Assembly: GCF_040372045.1 (NCBI RefSeq)
Contig: NZ_BAABWH010000001.1
Length of the DNA: 64,000 nucleotides
Source: Thalassolituus sp006212115
Lineage (GTDB): Bacteria; Pseudomonadota; Gammaproteobacteria; Pseudomonadales; Oceanobacteraceae
Direction: 5' to 3' (one strand)
Of the stretch, positions 25,135-34,757 are shown piece after piece. Every line of letters begins with the position of its first letter. The stretch's first letter is position 1. The notes beneath the pieces were generated by a model, which was not told the origin of the DNA, ran no database searches, and saw nothing but the letters and a program-made list of their open reading frames with translations. The translations under genes were made by a program, and so were the position numbers.

Positions 25135-26156
25135 TATTGCACACCGCCACGAGCGGCATTCATTAACAAGCCAATGGCAGCGCCCAGCTCTTCACTGCGC
25201 TGAGGATTGCGGAATGCCTCGAGAATCACTTTGCGTTTACCCGGCAGGGTCATCAAATCTGCGACCAGAGCAAGGAACACGTCCTGCCCTGCAAGCGCCA
25301 GTCTCTCCAGGTAAAGACTTAATATGTCTCCCTCCAGGTCCTGCCAGCAGCGACTGGCAACCGCACTAAGCACCTCAACCTCGCTCGCGAGTGGATGCTT
25401 CAGCACTAACTCAAGTATTTCCCGGCGATGGTTCACACTCACGCTTTGCGACATAGCCCGGCAGTAAAGTGCAAGATCAGTCGCGGACGGTTGATCCTTC
25501 ATTCTTGTGGCCAGAGAATCCGTCAGCGCGATGGTCAGATTCACATCCGGCTCTGCGTTCTCAAGGAAACCCAACAGGACATTACGAGGCACTGCGGCAT
25601 CCGATGCATCCATCTGAGGTAAGGCCTTCTGCAATAGCGTGCTATTACCCTGCTCATCCAGTCGCGCCACCATTTCAGCTATACCCTGCAGTCCGAGCTG
25701 CTGCCAGTTTTCCCAACCAGTATCACCACTGAAGTAGGCTCGTGCCGTTGTGTAGTACTGAGTCGTGTCCTGTTTCAGGGTTTTCAGTGCCAATGCATGA
25801 AAGTAGGCCATACGATTGCCGTCTGGTTTAAATGCACACGGTGCCTCTCCATGATCCTTGTCCGGGTTTTCAACGACACGCAACCAGTGCTTGAGAAAGT
25901 CATCACGTGGTCCGGGTTGAAGGATATTCTGTTCATCCAGAGGGAGCTTCAGAAACCAGATATTGTGTTGTCCCGGCTGCTCTGGATTCCAGCTAAGGAT
26001 GCCAACCCAGGCGTGACGCAGGTAGGGTACGGGGTACGGGCGAGCCAGATTTTCAAATGCTTCAAACTCACTCTGACCGATTTTGGCGACCCGGCGGCCC
26101 AGGTCAAATACGCGCATACGAGCCCCTGTACCGGCAACGAACTGACTGATTGACAC
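25134..26156 (-). CDS. DUF3549 family protein
   Basis: About 340 residues that I recognise as the gammaproteobacterial DUF3549 family: SISQFVAGTGARMRVFDLGR at the N-terminus, then PYPVPYLRHAWVGIL and NIWFLKLPLDEQN. It is soluble with no signal peptide, and the second half is helical and repeat-like. I chose the GTG at 26156 because GAGGAG stands six bases upstream; a TTG at 26162 gives no ribosome-site spacing. No function is known. Coupled to ychJ. Confidence 0.85.
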   Translation of the reverse strand: MSISQFVAGTGARMRVFDLGRRVAKIGQSEFEAFENLARPYPVPYLRHAWVGILSWNPEQPGQHNIWFLKLPLDEQNILQPGPRDDFLKHWLRVVENPDKDHGEAPCAFKPDGNRMAYFHALALKTLKQDTTQYYTTARAYFSGDTGWENWQQLGLQGIAEMVARLDEQGNSTLLQKALPQMDASDAAVPRNVLLGFLENAEPDVNLTIALTDSLATRMKDQPSATDLALYCRAMSQSVSVNHRREILELVLKHPLASEVEVLSAVASRCWQDLEGDILSLYLERLALAGQDVFLALVADLMTLPGKRKVILEAFRNPQRSEELGAAIGLLMNAARGGVQ

Positions 26157-26244
26157 GAACAACTCCTCATAGATTAGCTGTGCCTATGATATCAGGTTTT
26201 CGTTATCATACGGGTTCACACACAACGACGTAGGAACCAGCACT

Positions 26245-26499
26245 ATGATGTTAATCGCCGCCGTTCTGGGCAGTTTCGTACTCGGCGCGGTCCTTACCGC
26301 TCTTGTTCTTGGCCGTCGTTGGAAAGCAGCGGTTGATGAAGCCCGAACTGAACTTGAGGGTATGGCCGAACGCTACAAGGAACACGAGCAGGAAAACCGT
26401 GAGTTACGCCAGAAAAACGCGGACCTCGAATATCAGGTCGGCTCGCTGAAGAAAGACCTGAATTACGAACGCAGCCGCCATCAAGCAGATCCTGAATAA
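26245..26499 (+). CDS. Small membrane-anchored coiled-coil protein
   Basis: 84 residues: one N-terminal hydrophobic helix (MMLIAAVLGSFVLGAVLTAL), then a charged coiled coil (about residues 35-78, KEHEQENRELRQKNADLEYQ). The topology resembles small bitopic proteins such as YhcB/ZapG or FtsL-type helpers, but I cannot assign a family. Divergent from DUF3549, converging with the DedA gene. Confidence 0.65.
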   Translation: MMLIAAVLGSFVLGAVLTALVLGRRWKAAVDEARTELEGMAERYKEHEQENRELRQKNADLEYQVGSLKKDLNYERSRHQADPE

Positions 26500-26557
26500 T
26501 CCGCCTTACGTCTTGTACTCGAAAGCAGCACAAGAGACGCAAGCACAGTCGACGCAC

Positions 26558-27148
26558 TTACTTTCTGGCCAACACGCTCACCAGCACCGCGACCATACTC
26601 GCAATAACGAGTAGCCCCAGCGCACTGGTGAGATCCAACTCGCCGAAGTGTTCGACAAAGGCTTCGCCCAACCAATACATTCCGCCGAGATAAACACAGG
26701 CCCATGCTGGCGCTGAGAGCAGATTTGCCCACCAGAATGTCCTTGGTGACATACGCAGTACACCAGCAACCATTGGAATAACCGGCCGGATGGGTCCTAT
26801 AAAGCGTCCGATAACAATACTCCAGGCCCCCCAACGCCGGAAGAAATGTTCGCCGTCATTTATCCAATCCGGGTGACGACGGAAGATTCGCCATTCATGC
26901 ATAGCGGGGCCCGCTTTACTCCCCAACCAGAAACTGATGCCGTCTCCCACGAAGGCGCCCACTGCACCGCTTACCACCCAAAGCGCAACCGGCACCGATG
27001 CATCCGTTGCGGCGAGAGTCAGGGCCATCAACAAACCCACTCCAGGTACCAGCAGCCCGACAACCGCTAACGATTCCAATAATGCGACAGCAAATACCGC
27101 CGCCAGAAGTAATCCGACGCCCCATTCGGCATAGTGAAGCTCAGTCAT
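26558..27148 (-). CDS. DedA family inner-membrane protein
   Basis: 196 residues with the DedA pattern: an early glycine-rich stretch (LLVPGVGLLMALTLAA), AFVGDGISFWLGSKAG, then the family signature 'FFRRWGAWSIVIGRFIGPIR' and P-x-x-A-G (VIPMVAGVLRMSP), with C-terminal helices. DedA proteins are membrane transporters linked to undecaprenyl-phosphate or phospholipid scrambling and membrane homeostasis. Single gene. Confidence 0.92.
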   Translation of the reverse strand: MTELHYAEWGVGLLLAAVFAVALLESLAVVGLLVPGVGLLMALTLAATDASVPVALWVVSGAVGAFVGDGISFWLGSKAGPAMHEWRIFRRHPDWINDGEHFFRRWGAWSIVIGRFIGPIRPVIPMVAGVLRMSPRTFWWANLLSAPAWACVYLGGMYWLGEAFVEHFGELDLTSALGLLVIASMVAVLVSVLARK

Positions 27149-27262
27149 AGTGGCAAATACATTGCGCCCCGCGCGGTTAACCAGTTAACCTTCATGCTAA
27201 ACAACTAACAATAAGGAATGGAGTGCGACGAGCCCTGCTCGCGACACGCCCCAGATATTACA

Positions 27263-28120
27263 ATGAAGTCAGCGTCCACAGACACCTCGCGCATCAGCGT
27301 CAGCGCACACTACACGGGTTACATCTGGTACAAGCATGGTTTATCCGCACAGGGGTTTGTTACGCGCGCCGGACGGTTCGCCAACGCCACACTGGCGCCG
27401 GTGAATGCACTGCTACGCATGCTTGCAGGTGCTGACATTGATATTTTCCTTCTGCAGCGCCATTCCGTTATTGATCACCAGGTCAAAGAGCTGATCGAGA
27501 AAGAAGGCGTTACCCAAGTTGTTGAGTTGGCATGCGGCCTTTCACCACGAGGGTATCGTCTCAAGCAGGCCTACCCGCAACTGCGTTACATCGAGGGCGA
27601 TCTGCCGGGCATGGCTGCACGCAAAAAAGCGCTGCTGGAAAACATAGGACTCGCTGACGGACATGAAGTTCGTGAATGCAACATCCTCAATAAAGAGGGT
27701 CCAGCCTCTATATCCGCACTTCTGAGCGAACTCGATCCCGAGCAGCCGACCCTGATCATTACAGAGGGCCTGGTAAACTACTTCGAGCTGAGCGAAATCC
27801 GTGACGTCTGGTCACGCATGGCCGATGGCCTGAAAGTATTCCCCAAGGGCTGGTACGTCACCGACCTCTACCCGGACTTTGCCGAGCACCCTTCGTATCG
27901 CTATGTGAAATTCGCGCAAAAGCTGGTTGGACTGTTTACCCGAGGTCAATGGCCGCTGCACTACCCTTCGGACAGCGCAATCAAAAACGGGTTTCAGGAA
28001 GATGGATTCGACGCCGTTGAAGTGCATGACCCAGCCGCCTTTTACGGCAAACTGAGCCACCTTCCGGAAGTAAAGATCCAGACACTGGTGCGTATTATCA
28101 AAGCGGGAATCAGTCGCTGA
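27263..28120 (+). CDS. Class I SAM-dependent methyltransferase (leucine carboxyl methyltransferase-like)
   Basis: About 285 residues from the ATG at 27263; an ATG at 27218 would add a Cys-rich 15-residue extension of doubtful reality. The SAM-binding motif I is VVELACGLSPRGY, followed by the acidic YIEGDLPGM and ITEGLVNYFE, typical of the LCM/PPM1-like branch. The methyl acceptor is unknown. It ends 11 bases inside the opposite degenerate GGDEF gene. Confidence 0.8.
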   Translation: MKSASTDTSRISVSAHYTGYIWYKHGLSAQGFVTRAGRFANATLAPVNALLRMLAGADIDIFLLQRHSVIDHQVKELIEKEGVTQVVELACGLSPRGYRLKQAYPQLRYIEGDLPGMAARKKALLENIGLADGHEVRECNILNKEGPASISALLSELDPEQPTLIITEGLVNYFELSEIRDVWSRMADGLKVFPKGWYVTDLYPDFAEHPSYRYVKFAQKLVGLFTRGQWPLHYPSDSAIKNGFQEDGFDAVEVHDPAAFYGKLSHLPEVKIQTLVRIIKAGISR

Positions 28121-29102
28121 ACGCTGCGATCTGAAGACTGGTTTTCTGCTGCTTATTGAGGCGTTTCAAAAGGCGCTTTTCAATAGACTCGCTGTCCTCA
28201 TCAGCGTTACGGGTAACCGCCGCGACGCTGATGGACACCTCCGCAAACGGACGCCAGGACTGTTCCTGCACCTTACGTTTAATACGCTCCATCAAAACGA
28301 TAGCGCCTTCCTCTCCGCAGTCTGGTAACACCAGCATCACCAGATCGTCTTCCAGACGAAAGATGTCATCCTCACCACGAATCAGCTGCCGGATTTTTTT
28401 AACGAACTGAGGCATAAATTGCACGACAGAACGATTACCGTGCAGATCGATAAGCTGGCGATAATCATCCAGAACGATACCGATAATACTCACGCTCTGA
28501 CGGGTCGCTTCCCCACGCGCCAGCTCGCGTTCAAGCAGATGATAAAAGTGCTCCCGGTTATAAGCACCCGATACCTGGTCAGTCAGAGCAAGCCGCTGCA
28601 GAGATACACCTTTAAGCAGCGTCAGATACGAAAAGCACCAGGTGGATAGCACCAGAAAGGAGAAATTTGTGGTGTAGCGTATCGCGGTTGTCGCATCGAC
28701 GACAGACCACAACAGGGTGCCCATCGCCGCCGCCACACAGATATTGACCATAGTCGCGTGCGCCATCGGCAGGCAAAAATACGCAAACATCGGCATAGCA
28801 AATAAATAGTGAATAATCAGGTGCGGATATTGCGGCAACTGGAACAACGCCAGCCCTGCTAGTGCAGCAACCAAGGGGTAATTAACCCAGAGGAACGAGT
28901 CCCGATCACGGTTGATGTAGATGTACGCCGCACTGAACAGGAATGCAGGAATGGATACCGCATTCGCCAGAACCAAGGGGTACAACCCCTGACGATACTG
29001 ATCGTAAATCAGCAATAACAGCGCCAGTGCAACCAACGAATACACCACCACTTGCAAACGCGGCAGTAACTGCTCCTGAGGGGCGCTATGCATGCTGATC
29101 AT
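28110..29102 (-). CDS. Membrane protein with degenerate GGDEF domain (paralogue 2)
   Basis: 330 residues. Five or six TM helices fill residues about 12-165, followed by a GGDEF-fold domain beginning at TDQVSGAYNREHF. The catalytic signature position reads FRLEDDLVMLVLP, so GGDEF is replaced by EDDLV and both glycines are lost; diguanylate cyclase activity is unlikely. Start at 29102 fits a GGAGAAAG ribosome site inside the preceding gene; a longer frame reaches 29126. It overlaps the upstream paralogue by 17 bp, so the two are coupled and may act as a pair. Confidence 0.82.
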   Translation of the reverse strand: MISMHSAPQEQLLPRLQVVVYSLVALALLLLIYDQYRQGLYPLVLANAVSIPAFLFSAAYIYINRDRDSFLWVNYPLVAALAGLALFQLPQYPHLIIHYLFAMPMFAYFCLPMAHATMVNICVAAAMGTLLWSVVDATTAIRYTTNFSFLVLSTWCFSYLTLLKGVSLQRLALTDQVSGAYNREHFYHLLERELARGEATRQSVSIIGIVLDDYRQLIDLHGNRSVVQFMPQFVKKIRQLIRGEDDIFRLEDDLVMLVLPDCGEEGAIVLMERIKRKVQEQSWRPFAEVSISVAAVTRNADEDSESIEKRLLKRLNKQQKTSLQIAAFSD

Positions 29103-30027
29103 CGGATTCTTTCTCCATGCGGGCAATCATGTCTTCAACATCATCTTCCGGGTGATAACTGTCTTTGCGCAGTCGAATATCGGCAAGGCCTTCAAAGCGG
29201 CCACTGCCTTCAAGGTCGTCCATCAGGTTCTCGCACAAAGCCTCTACCACCGCATCCGTACTGTGTGGCAATAGCACCACAAATACGTCCGAGTCGAGCC
29301 GGTAACAGGTATCGAAACGACGCAGGCAACGCTTCAGGCGTTTCGTCAGATAACTCAGCCGACTCTCGTACTCTTCGGTTTTCAGTACCCGCCAGCTCGG
29401 CGGAATGACGATTCCTACGAGGCTCAAAAGATCCGTCTGTCGGTCTGCGCGTGTCATCTCCTTCGATAGATCAAGACTCAACTGATACTGGTTATACACT
29501 TGCGTCACCGGGTCGGTATTCACAATGGCACTTAGACCATGATTGTGGCGGTCATTGATCAATGCATACATAACGGCAAAGGCGTAACACGCACCGTAAG
29601 TGAACAGAATCTGCAGACGTAAATAGCTGTCGAACTCGCTGATCACCATCAGCACCATCGCTGTGCTGTATACCAGCGCGAGATAGCTTGCGACGTGGAA
29701 CGGGAATAGAAAATAGATATAGCCCGGTACAAAGTAGACCCAGTGCACCACATCCTCGTGGGTCTGCATGCCGAATAAGGTGAACAGTGACAAGCCGAGT
29801 ATCATCAGCCACTCGGTCACCGGTGACGAACGTTGCTGCCCTCGCAGCAGCAATACCAGCGCATAAAGCAGAAGTGCCAGTGCAAATGCTGCGGCCACTG
29901 CGGCGAAAACTGTCCGGGCTTCAACCAGATCGAGTACCGCGACAACACTCAATGCGAGTGCCGCGAACAGGCAATAAATGACTTTTACTTGCAGCACTAC
30001 CAGACTGTGAAAGCGTGCTTTTTCCAT
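29086..30027 (-). CDS. Membrane protein with degenerate GGDEF domain (paralogue 1)
   Basis: 313 residues from the ATG at 30027 (a GTG at 30057 is an alternative). TM helices in the first half are followed by a GGDEF-fold domain from NTDPVTQVYNQYQLSLDL. The signature site reads YRLDSDVFVVLLP: GGDEF has become DSDVF, losing both glycines and the catalytic Glu. It shares architecture with the overlapping downstream gene but sequence identity looks modest, so the duplication is old. Divergent from proA. Confidence 0.82.
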   Translation of the reverse strand: MEKARFHSLVVLQVKVIYCLFAALALSVVAVLDLVEARTVFAAVAAAFALALLLYALVLLLRGQQRSSPVTEWLMILGLSLFTLFGMQTHEDVVHWVYFVPGYIYFLFPFHVASYLALVYSTAMVLMVISEFDSYLRLQILFTYGACYAFAVMYALINDRHNHGLSAIVNTDPVTQVYNQYQLSLDLSKEMTRADRQTDLLSLVGIVIPPSWRVLKTEEYESRLSYLTKRLKRCLRRFDTCYRLDSDVFVVLLPHSTDAVVEALCENLMDDLEGSGRFEGLADIRLRKDSYHPEDDVEDMIARMEKESDDQHA

Positions 30028-30140
30028 GAATAACGGTTTCCTGACAACTCCGGCCACGCGGCCTCCGCTAAACAGTGTAGTAGTTCGTGTATACTATCGC
30101 ACACTCTGACTGACCGTCTTTTCGATTTAAGGTATTCCTG

Positions 30141-31397
30141 ATGAACGTTGCAGACTACATGCAGACGCTTGGCCAACAGGCCCGTACTGCATCACGTGCT
30201 ATGGCACGCGCGTCCACCAATGACAAAAACCGTGCCCTGATTGCCATTGCCGAAGAAATCAGTGAGCAGCGCGACGCTTTGCGCGCAGCAAACGCAGAAG
30301 ACATGGCGCGAGGCCAGGAAAATGGATTAGATGCAGCACTACTGGATCGCCTTGAGCTGACCGATGGCCGCATTGATACCATGATTGAAGGCTTACATCA
30401 GGTTGCTGCACTGCCTGACCCTGTTGGTGAGATCACCGATATGAAGTACCGTCCAAGCGGTATTCAGATTGGTAAAATGCGCGTGCCATTAGGTGTCATC
30501 GGCATTATTTACGAGAGTCGTCCAAACGTTACCATCGAAGCTGCAAGCCTGTGTCTGAAATCTGGCAACGCTGCCATTCTACGCGGTGGCTCAGAAGCGA
30601 TTGCGTCGAACAAAGCACTGGCTGCGTGCATCAGCCGTGGTCTGGAATCCGCAGGCTTACCTGCTGCCTGCGTTCAGGTCGTAGAAACCACCGATCGTGA
30701 AGCCGTTGGTCAGATGATCACCATGCCAGAATACGTTGACGTTATCGTTCCGCGCGGTGGTAAAGGCCTGATTGAACGCATCAGCCGCGATGCCCGTGTC
30801 ACCGTGATCAAGCACCTGGACGGTATCTGTCACGTTTACATCGACCGCGAAGCCGACCGCAGTAAAGCGATTAATATTGCAATCAACTCCAAAACACATC
30901 GCTACGGCACCTGCAACACCATGGAAACGCTTCTGGTTCATGCAGACATCGCAGAAAGCATTTTGCCTGAGTTAGCTGAGGCCTATGAACAGTTGGGCGT
31001 TGAATTACGAGGCTGCGAACAGTCGCGCGCCATCGTCTCTGATATGGTCGTGGCCACGGAAGAAGACTGGCACGCTGAGTATCTCGCGCCTATCCTTGCC
31101 GTCAAAGTTGTAAGTGACGTCGATGAAGCCATCGAGCACATCAACGCCTATGGCTCGCATCATACCGACAGCATCATCAGTGAAAACTACACACTGGCAC
31201 GCCGCTTCCTGACTGAAGTCGACAGCTCTTCGGTCATGGTGAACGCTTCAACCCGTTTCGCCGATGGTTTTGAGTACGGACTGGGGGCCGAGATTGGTAT
31301 TTCAACGGATAAAATCCATGCGCGTGGGCCGGTCGGCCTCGACGGCTTAACTTCACAGAAATACGTCGTGCTGGGCAACGGTGAAATCCGCAAGTAA
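30141..31397 (+). CDS. proA: Gamma-glutamyl phosphate reductase ProA
   Basis: 418 residues, standard length. Contains the catalytic Cys in YGTCNTMETLLV and the family stretches GVIGIIYESRPNVT and PRGGKGLI. It reduces gamma-glutamyl phosphate to glutamate semialdehyde, the second step of proline synthesis. First gene of the plus-strand cluster running to rlpA; its stop overlaps the nadD GTG start by 17 bp. Confidence 0.97.
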   Translation: MNVADYMQTLGQQARTASRAMARASTNDKNRALIAIAEEISEQRDALRAANAEDMARGQENGLDAALLDRLELTDGRIDTMIEGLHQVAALPDPVGEITDMKYRPSGIQIGKMRVPLGVIGIIYESRPNVTIEAASLCLKSGNAAILRGGSEAIASNKALAACISRGLESAGLPAACVQVVETTDREAVGQMITMPEYVDVIVPRGGKGLIERISRDARVTVIKHLDGICHVYIDREADRSKAINIAINSKTHRYGTCNTMETLLVHADIAESILPELAEAYEQLGVELRGCEQSRAIVSDMVVATEEDWHAEYLAPILAVKVVSDVDEAIEHINAYGSHHTDSIISENYTLARRFLTEVDSSSVMVNASTRFADGFEYGLGAEIGISTDKIHARGPVGLDGLTSQKYVVLGNGEIRK

Positions 31398-32055
31398 ATC
31401 GCAATCAAGCGAGCCTCGCTCGACGAAGCCAACCGCCATCGCCATTCTGGGTGGGACCTTTGATCCCATCCATATCGGTCACTTACGTGTTGCCGTGCGC
31501 TTGCGGGACAGCGGATTCGATAAGGTTCTGCTAGTACCGAACCGGGTGCCACCCCATCGTGCACAGCCACAGGCATCGGGTGATGATCGACTGAACATGC
31601 TGCAGCTGAGCCTGACTGGCCTGAATGGTATTGAGGCAAGTGACATCGAGCTCACTCAGGATGGCACCAGTTATTCTGCCCGAACCGCCGAACGGTTAAG
31701 AGCACAACACCCCGATGCCGCCTTAACCTGGGTAATGGGAAACGACGCCTGGAACGGTTTCGATCGCTGGCATAAACCCGAACAAGTACTGGCCAACGCC
31801 AATATTCTGGTTATTTCCCGCCCGGGAGAAGAAGCCCGTGATGATGCCTGGCTGGGCCAGCTCCGCCAGGAAAAAAGCTGTACGCTCAACGAGTTACAGC
31901 ACAGTCCTCACGGACGTGTATGCCATCAGGCGTGGCCAGAACTGGATATCTCGGCATCCGACTTGCGTCAGGCTATCAAGCAAGGCGACAATATCGCCTT
32001 TCTGACCCCCCAGCCGGTGCTGGAATACATTCAGAAACATCACTTATACAGCTAA
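31381..32055 (+). CDS. nadD: Nicotinate-nucleotide adenylyltransferase NadD
   Basis: 224 residues with the nucleotidyltransferase motif GGTFDPIHIGHLR near residue 24 and the C-terminal ISASDLRQ (the ISSTxxR motif). It adenylates nicotinate mononucleotide in NAD synthesis. The start is a GTG inside the end of proA; no ATG is available before the conserved core. Confidence 0.95.
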   Translation: MKSASKSQSSEPRSTKPTAIAILGGTFDPIHIGHLRVAVRLRDSGFDKVLLVPNRVPPHRAQPQASGDDRLNMLQLSLTGLNGIEASDIELTQDGTSYSARTAERLRAQHPDAALTWVMGNDAWNGFDRWHKPEQVLANANILVISRPGEEARDDAWLGQLRQEKSCTLNELQHSPHGRVCHQAWPELDISASDLRQAIKQGDNIAFLTPQPVLEYIQKHHLYS

Positions 32056-32073
32056 AACAAGCAACAGGTCTGC

Positions 32074-32430
32074 ATGCAAACTGAGCAAATCAAAGAGCTC
32101 GTCATCGACGCGCTGGAAGACATGAAAGCACAGAATATCACTGTGCTCGACGTACGCGGACGTACCTCCGTCACTGACTGGATGGTCATCGCCAACGGCA
32201 CCTCAAACCGCCACGTTACAGCGGTCGCGGGTAACGTCGAAGAAAAAGCAAAACATGCGGGCCTTAAACCGAACGGTGCCGAGGGTCGTGCTGCGGCAGA
32301 CTGGGTACTGATCGACCTGATCGATGTGGTTGTGCACGTTATGACCGAACAAGCCCGCCACTTCTACGACCTTGAACGCCTGTGGGGCGAAACACCCGAC
32401 GCCGGGCAGGCTGGACAGAAAGACGCATGA
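32074..32430 (+). CDS. rsfS: Ribosomal silencing factor RsfS
   Basis: 118 residues of the RsfS/Iojap family: ALEDMKAQNITVLDV, TSVTDWMVIANGTSNRH and the YDLERLWG motif near the C-terminus. It binds uL14 on the large subunit and blocks subunit joining in slow growth. Overlaps rlmH by 4 bp (ATGA). Confidence 0.96.
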   Translation: MQTEQIKELVIDALEDMKAQNITVLDVRGRTSVTDWMVIANGTSNRHVTAVAGNVEEKAKHAGLKPNGAEGRAAADWVLIDLIDVVVHVMTEQARHFYDLERLWGETPDAGQAGQKDA

Positions 32431-32894
32431 AGATACGGCTTCTCGCCGTTGGCAATAAAATGCCTGCATGGGTTGAGCAGGGCTACCAGGAGTATGCCCG
32501 CCGCTTGCCCCGTGACTGCTCACTGGAACTGGTTGAGATTTCACCCGGACACAGGGGCAAGAATGCCAGTACTGAAAAGGCCATGCAGCAGGAAGCGGAT
32601 GCATTAAAAAAAGCCATTCGCCCGAATGAACATGTGGTCGCGCTCGCAGTCGAAGGGAAGCCCTGGACAACCGAGAAGCTGGCTAACGAACTCGAAGGCT
32701 GGCGTAATCAGGGCGGCGATGTCGCTCTGTTAGTTGGTGGGCCTGACGGCATGACCAGCGAAATCATGGCACTGGCCAGACAGCGTTGGTCGCTGTCACC
32801 TCTGACCCTGCCTCACCCACTGGTCAGAGTCCTGTTATCTGAACAGATATACCGCGCCTGGACCATCCTCCAGGGGCACCCCTATCACAAGTAA
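32427..32894 (+). CDS. rlmH: 23S rRNA (pseudouridine-1915-N3)-methyltransferase RlmH
   Basis: 155 residues from the ATG at 32427 that overlaps the rsfS stop. SPOUT-knot features are the SAM-binding LLVGGPDGM and the C-terminal LLSEQIYRAWTILQGHPYHK. It methylates pseudouridine 1915 of 23S rRNA in assembled ribosomes. It normally sits between rsfS and mrdA, as here. Confidence 0.97.
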   Translation: MKIRLLAVGNKMPAWVEQGYQEYARRLPRDCSLELVEISPGHRGKNASTEKAMQQEADALKKAIRPNEHVVALAVEGKPWTTEKLANELEGWRNQGGDVALLVGGPDGMTSEIMALARQRWSLSPLTLPHPLVRVLLSEQIYRAWTILQGHPYHK

Positions 32895-32903
32895 GGTCTC
32901 ATC

Positions 32904-34757
32904 ATGTGGGAACAGTCAATCAGGGATAAGGCCTACGAGCGAAGACTGTTTCGTGCACGAGCCATCGTCGCTGCAGTACTGGTGATTACCGCACTGTTTG
33001 TCCTTGGCTGGCGAATGACCTACCTGCAAGTCACCTTGCATGAGAAATATCAGGATTTATCTGAGAACAACCGCGTTCAGATCCGCCCTATCGCGCCTAA
33101 CAGAGGTCTGATCTACGACCGCAACGGTATCTTACTGGCAGAAAACATTCCAGCATACAGCCTCACCATCGTCCCTGAAAAAGTGGATGATCTGGATGAA
33201 ACACTGGCTTTTCTCAACGACTTAGTGGGCATCAGCGACCGTGATCTGGAGCAGTTTGATAAACGCAGCAGTTACCGCCGCCGTCCGTACGAACCCATCG
33301 TTTTACGCCAACGCCTGAGTGAAGAAGAAATTGCGGCTGTCATGGTTAACCGGTTTTACCTTCCCGGAGTCGACGTACAGGCGCAACTGATTCGCCACTA
33401 CCCGCATGGCGATGCGTTTGCGCACGTTTTAGGTTATGTAGGTCGGATTAACCAGCGCGATCAGGAACGTCTGGAACGGGATGATGAGAACAAACGTCGC
33501 TACAGTGCCACATCACACATCGGCAAAACCGGAATAGAACGACGCTACGAAGAACTACTGCACGGCGAGGTTGGCTACGAACGCGTTGAAACCAATGCCC
33601 GGGGGCGACTGCTGCGCACTCTGCAGAGAGAGCACCCGGCCCCCGGAACGGATCTGACCCTGCACCTCGACAGTCGCCTACAACTTCTCGCGGCGGAGCT
33701 ACTCGAAGGTCGACGTGGTGCGGTGGTGGCCATCGAAGTCGAGACTGGCGGCATCCTGACTCTATACAGCAACCCGGGCTTCGACCCGAACGCCTTCGTC
33801 ACAGGTATCTCCTTTGACGACTACGAAGCGCTTACGACCAGTCTGGATAAACCCCTGTTCGACCGGGCAACCCGCGGTATCTACCCACCCGCTTCTACAC
33901 TGAAACCCTTCGTCGGCCTCGCCGCTCTGGAGGCGGGCTCCACCAGCTGGAACTACAAGGTTCGCGATCCCGGCTGGTTTCAACTTGATAACGATGAACG
34001 CTACTACCGTGACTGGAAGCGCGAGGGCCACGGCATTGTGGATCTCGAAATGGCCATCGTAGAGTCATGCGACACCTATTTTTACGACGTTGCCGTACGC
34101 ACGGGCATCGACGGTATCACGCCTTTCCTTGGCCAGTTTGGTTTCGGGCGGGATATGTCTATCGACGTTATTTCTGCCGTGTCCGGCATATTGCCCGACC
34201 GGGAATGGAAGCGCACCACCGGCCGAGGCCCCTGGTATCCGGGCGACACAGTCAACCTCGGTATTGGTCAGGGTTTTATGGCCGTCACGCCCCTGCAACT
34301 GGCCACCGCAACGGCCGTTTTGGCGAATAAAGGCAAATGGGAAGTACCGCGGCTCCTTGCAGCCGAAAATGATGTTACGACGGCGTTCCCACATGGCGAC
34401 ATTCCCGACATAACCCTCACCAACGACTACGACTGGGATCGCATGTTCACCGCAATGGATCATGTCATCACCGGCACGCACGGTACTGCACGCGCACTGC
34501 GGGCTAACCTCGACTTCCCGATCGCCGGAAAAACCGGTACTGCTCAGGTTGTAGGAATAGAGCAGGATGCCGAATACGATTCAGAGGCCCTTCAGGAAAG
34601 GCTACGTGACCATGCCTGGTTTATGGCATTTTCACCGATTGATAAACCGCAAATAGCGATTGCGGTTATCGTAGAAAACGGCGAATCGGCTGGGCGCACT
34701 GCAGCACCGATTGCCCAGGCCATTATCAACAAATACCTGGGAGGCGCAGAAGGCTGA
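32904..34757 (+). CDS. mrdA: Peptidoglycan transpeptidase PBP2 (MrdA)
   Basis: 617 residues. One N-terminal anchor helix (AIVAAVLVITALFVLGW), a pedestal domain beginning IAPNRGLIYDRNG, then the transpeptidase with STLK (PPASTLKPFVG), SCD (VESCDTYFYD) and KTG (AGKTGTAQV). It crosslinks peptidoglycan during cell elongation as the partner of RodA, whose gene overlaps by one base. Confidence 0.97.
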   Translation: MWEQSIRDKAYERRLFRARAIVAAVLVITALFVLGWRMTYLQVTLHEKYQDLSENNRVQIRPIAPNRGLIYDRNGILLAENIPAYSLTIVPEKVDDLDETLAFLNDLVGISDRDLEQFDKRSSYRRRPYEPIVLRQRLSEEEIAAVMVNRFYLPGVDVQAQLIRHYPHGDAFAHVLGYVGRINQRDQERLERDDENKRRYSATSHIGKTGIERRYEELLHGEVGYERVETNARGRLLRTLQREHPAPGTDLTLHLDSRLQLLAAELLEGRRGAVVAIEVETGGILTLYSNPGFDPNAFVTGISFDDYEALTTSLDKPLFDRATRGIYPPASTLKPFVGLAALEAGSTSWNYKVRDPGWFQLDNDERYYRDWKREGHGIVDLEMAIVESCDTYFYDVAVRTGIDGITPFLGQFGFGRDMSIDVISAVSGILPDREWKRTTGRGPWYPGDTVNLGIGQGFMAVTPLQLATATAVLANKGKWEVPRLLAAENDVTTAFPHGDIPDITLTNDYDWDRMFTAMDHVITGTHGTARALRANLDFPIAGKTGTAQVVGIEQDAEYDSEALQERLRDHAWFMAFSPIDKPQIAIAVIVENGESAGRTAAPIAQAIINKYLGGAEG

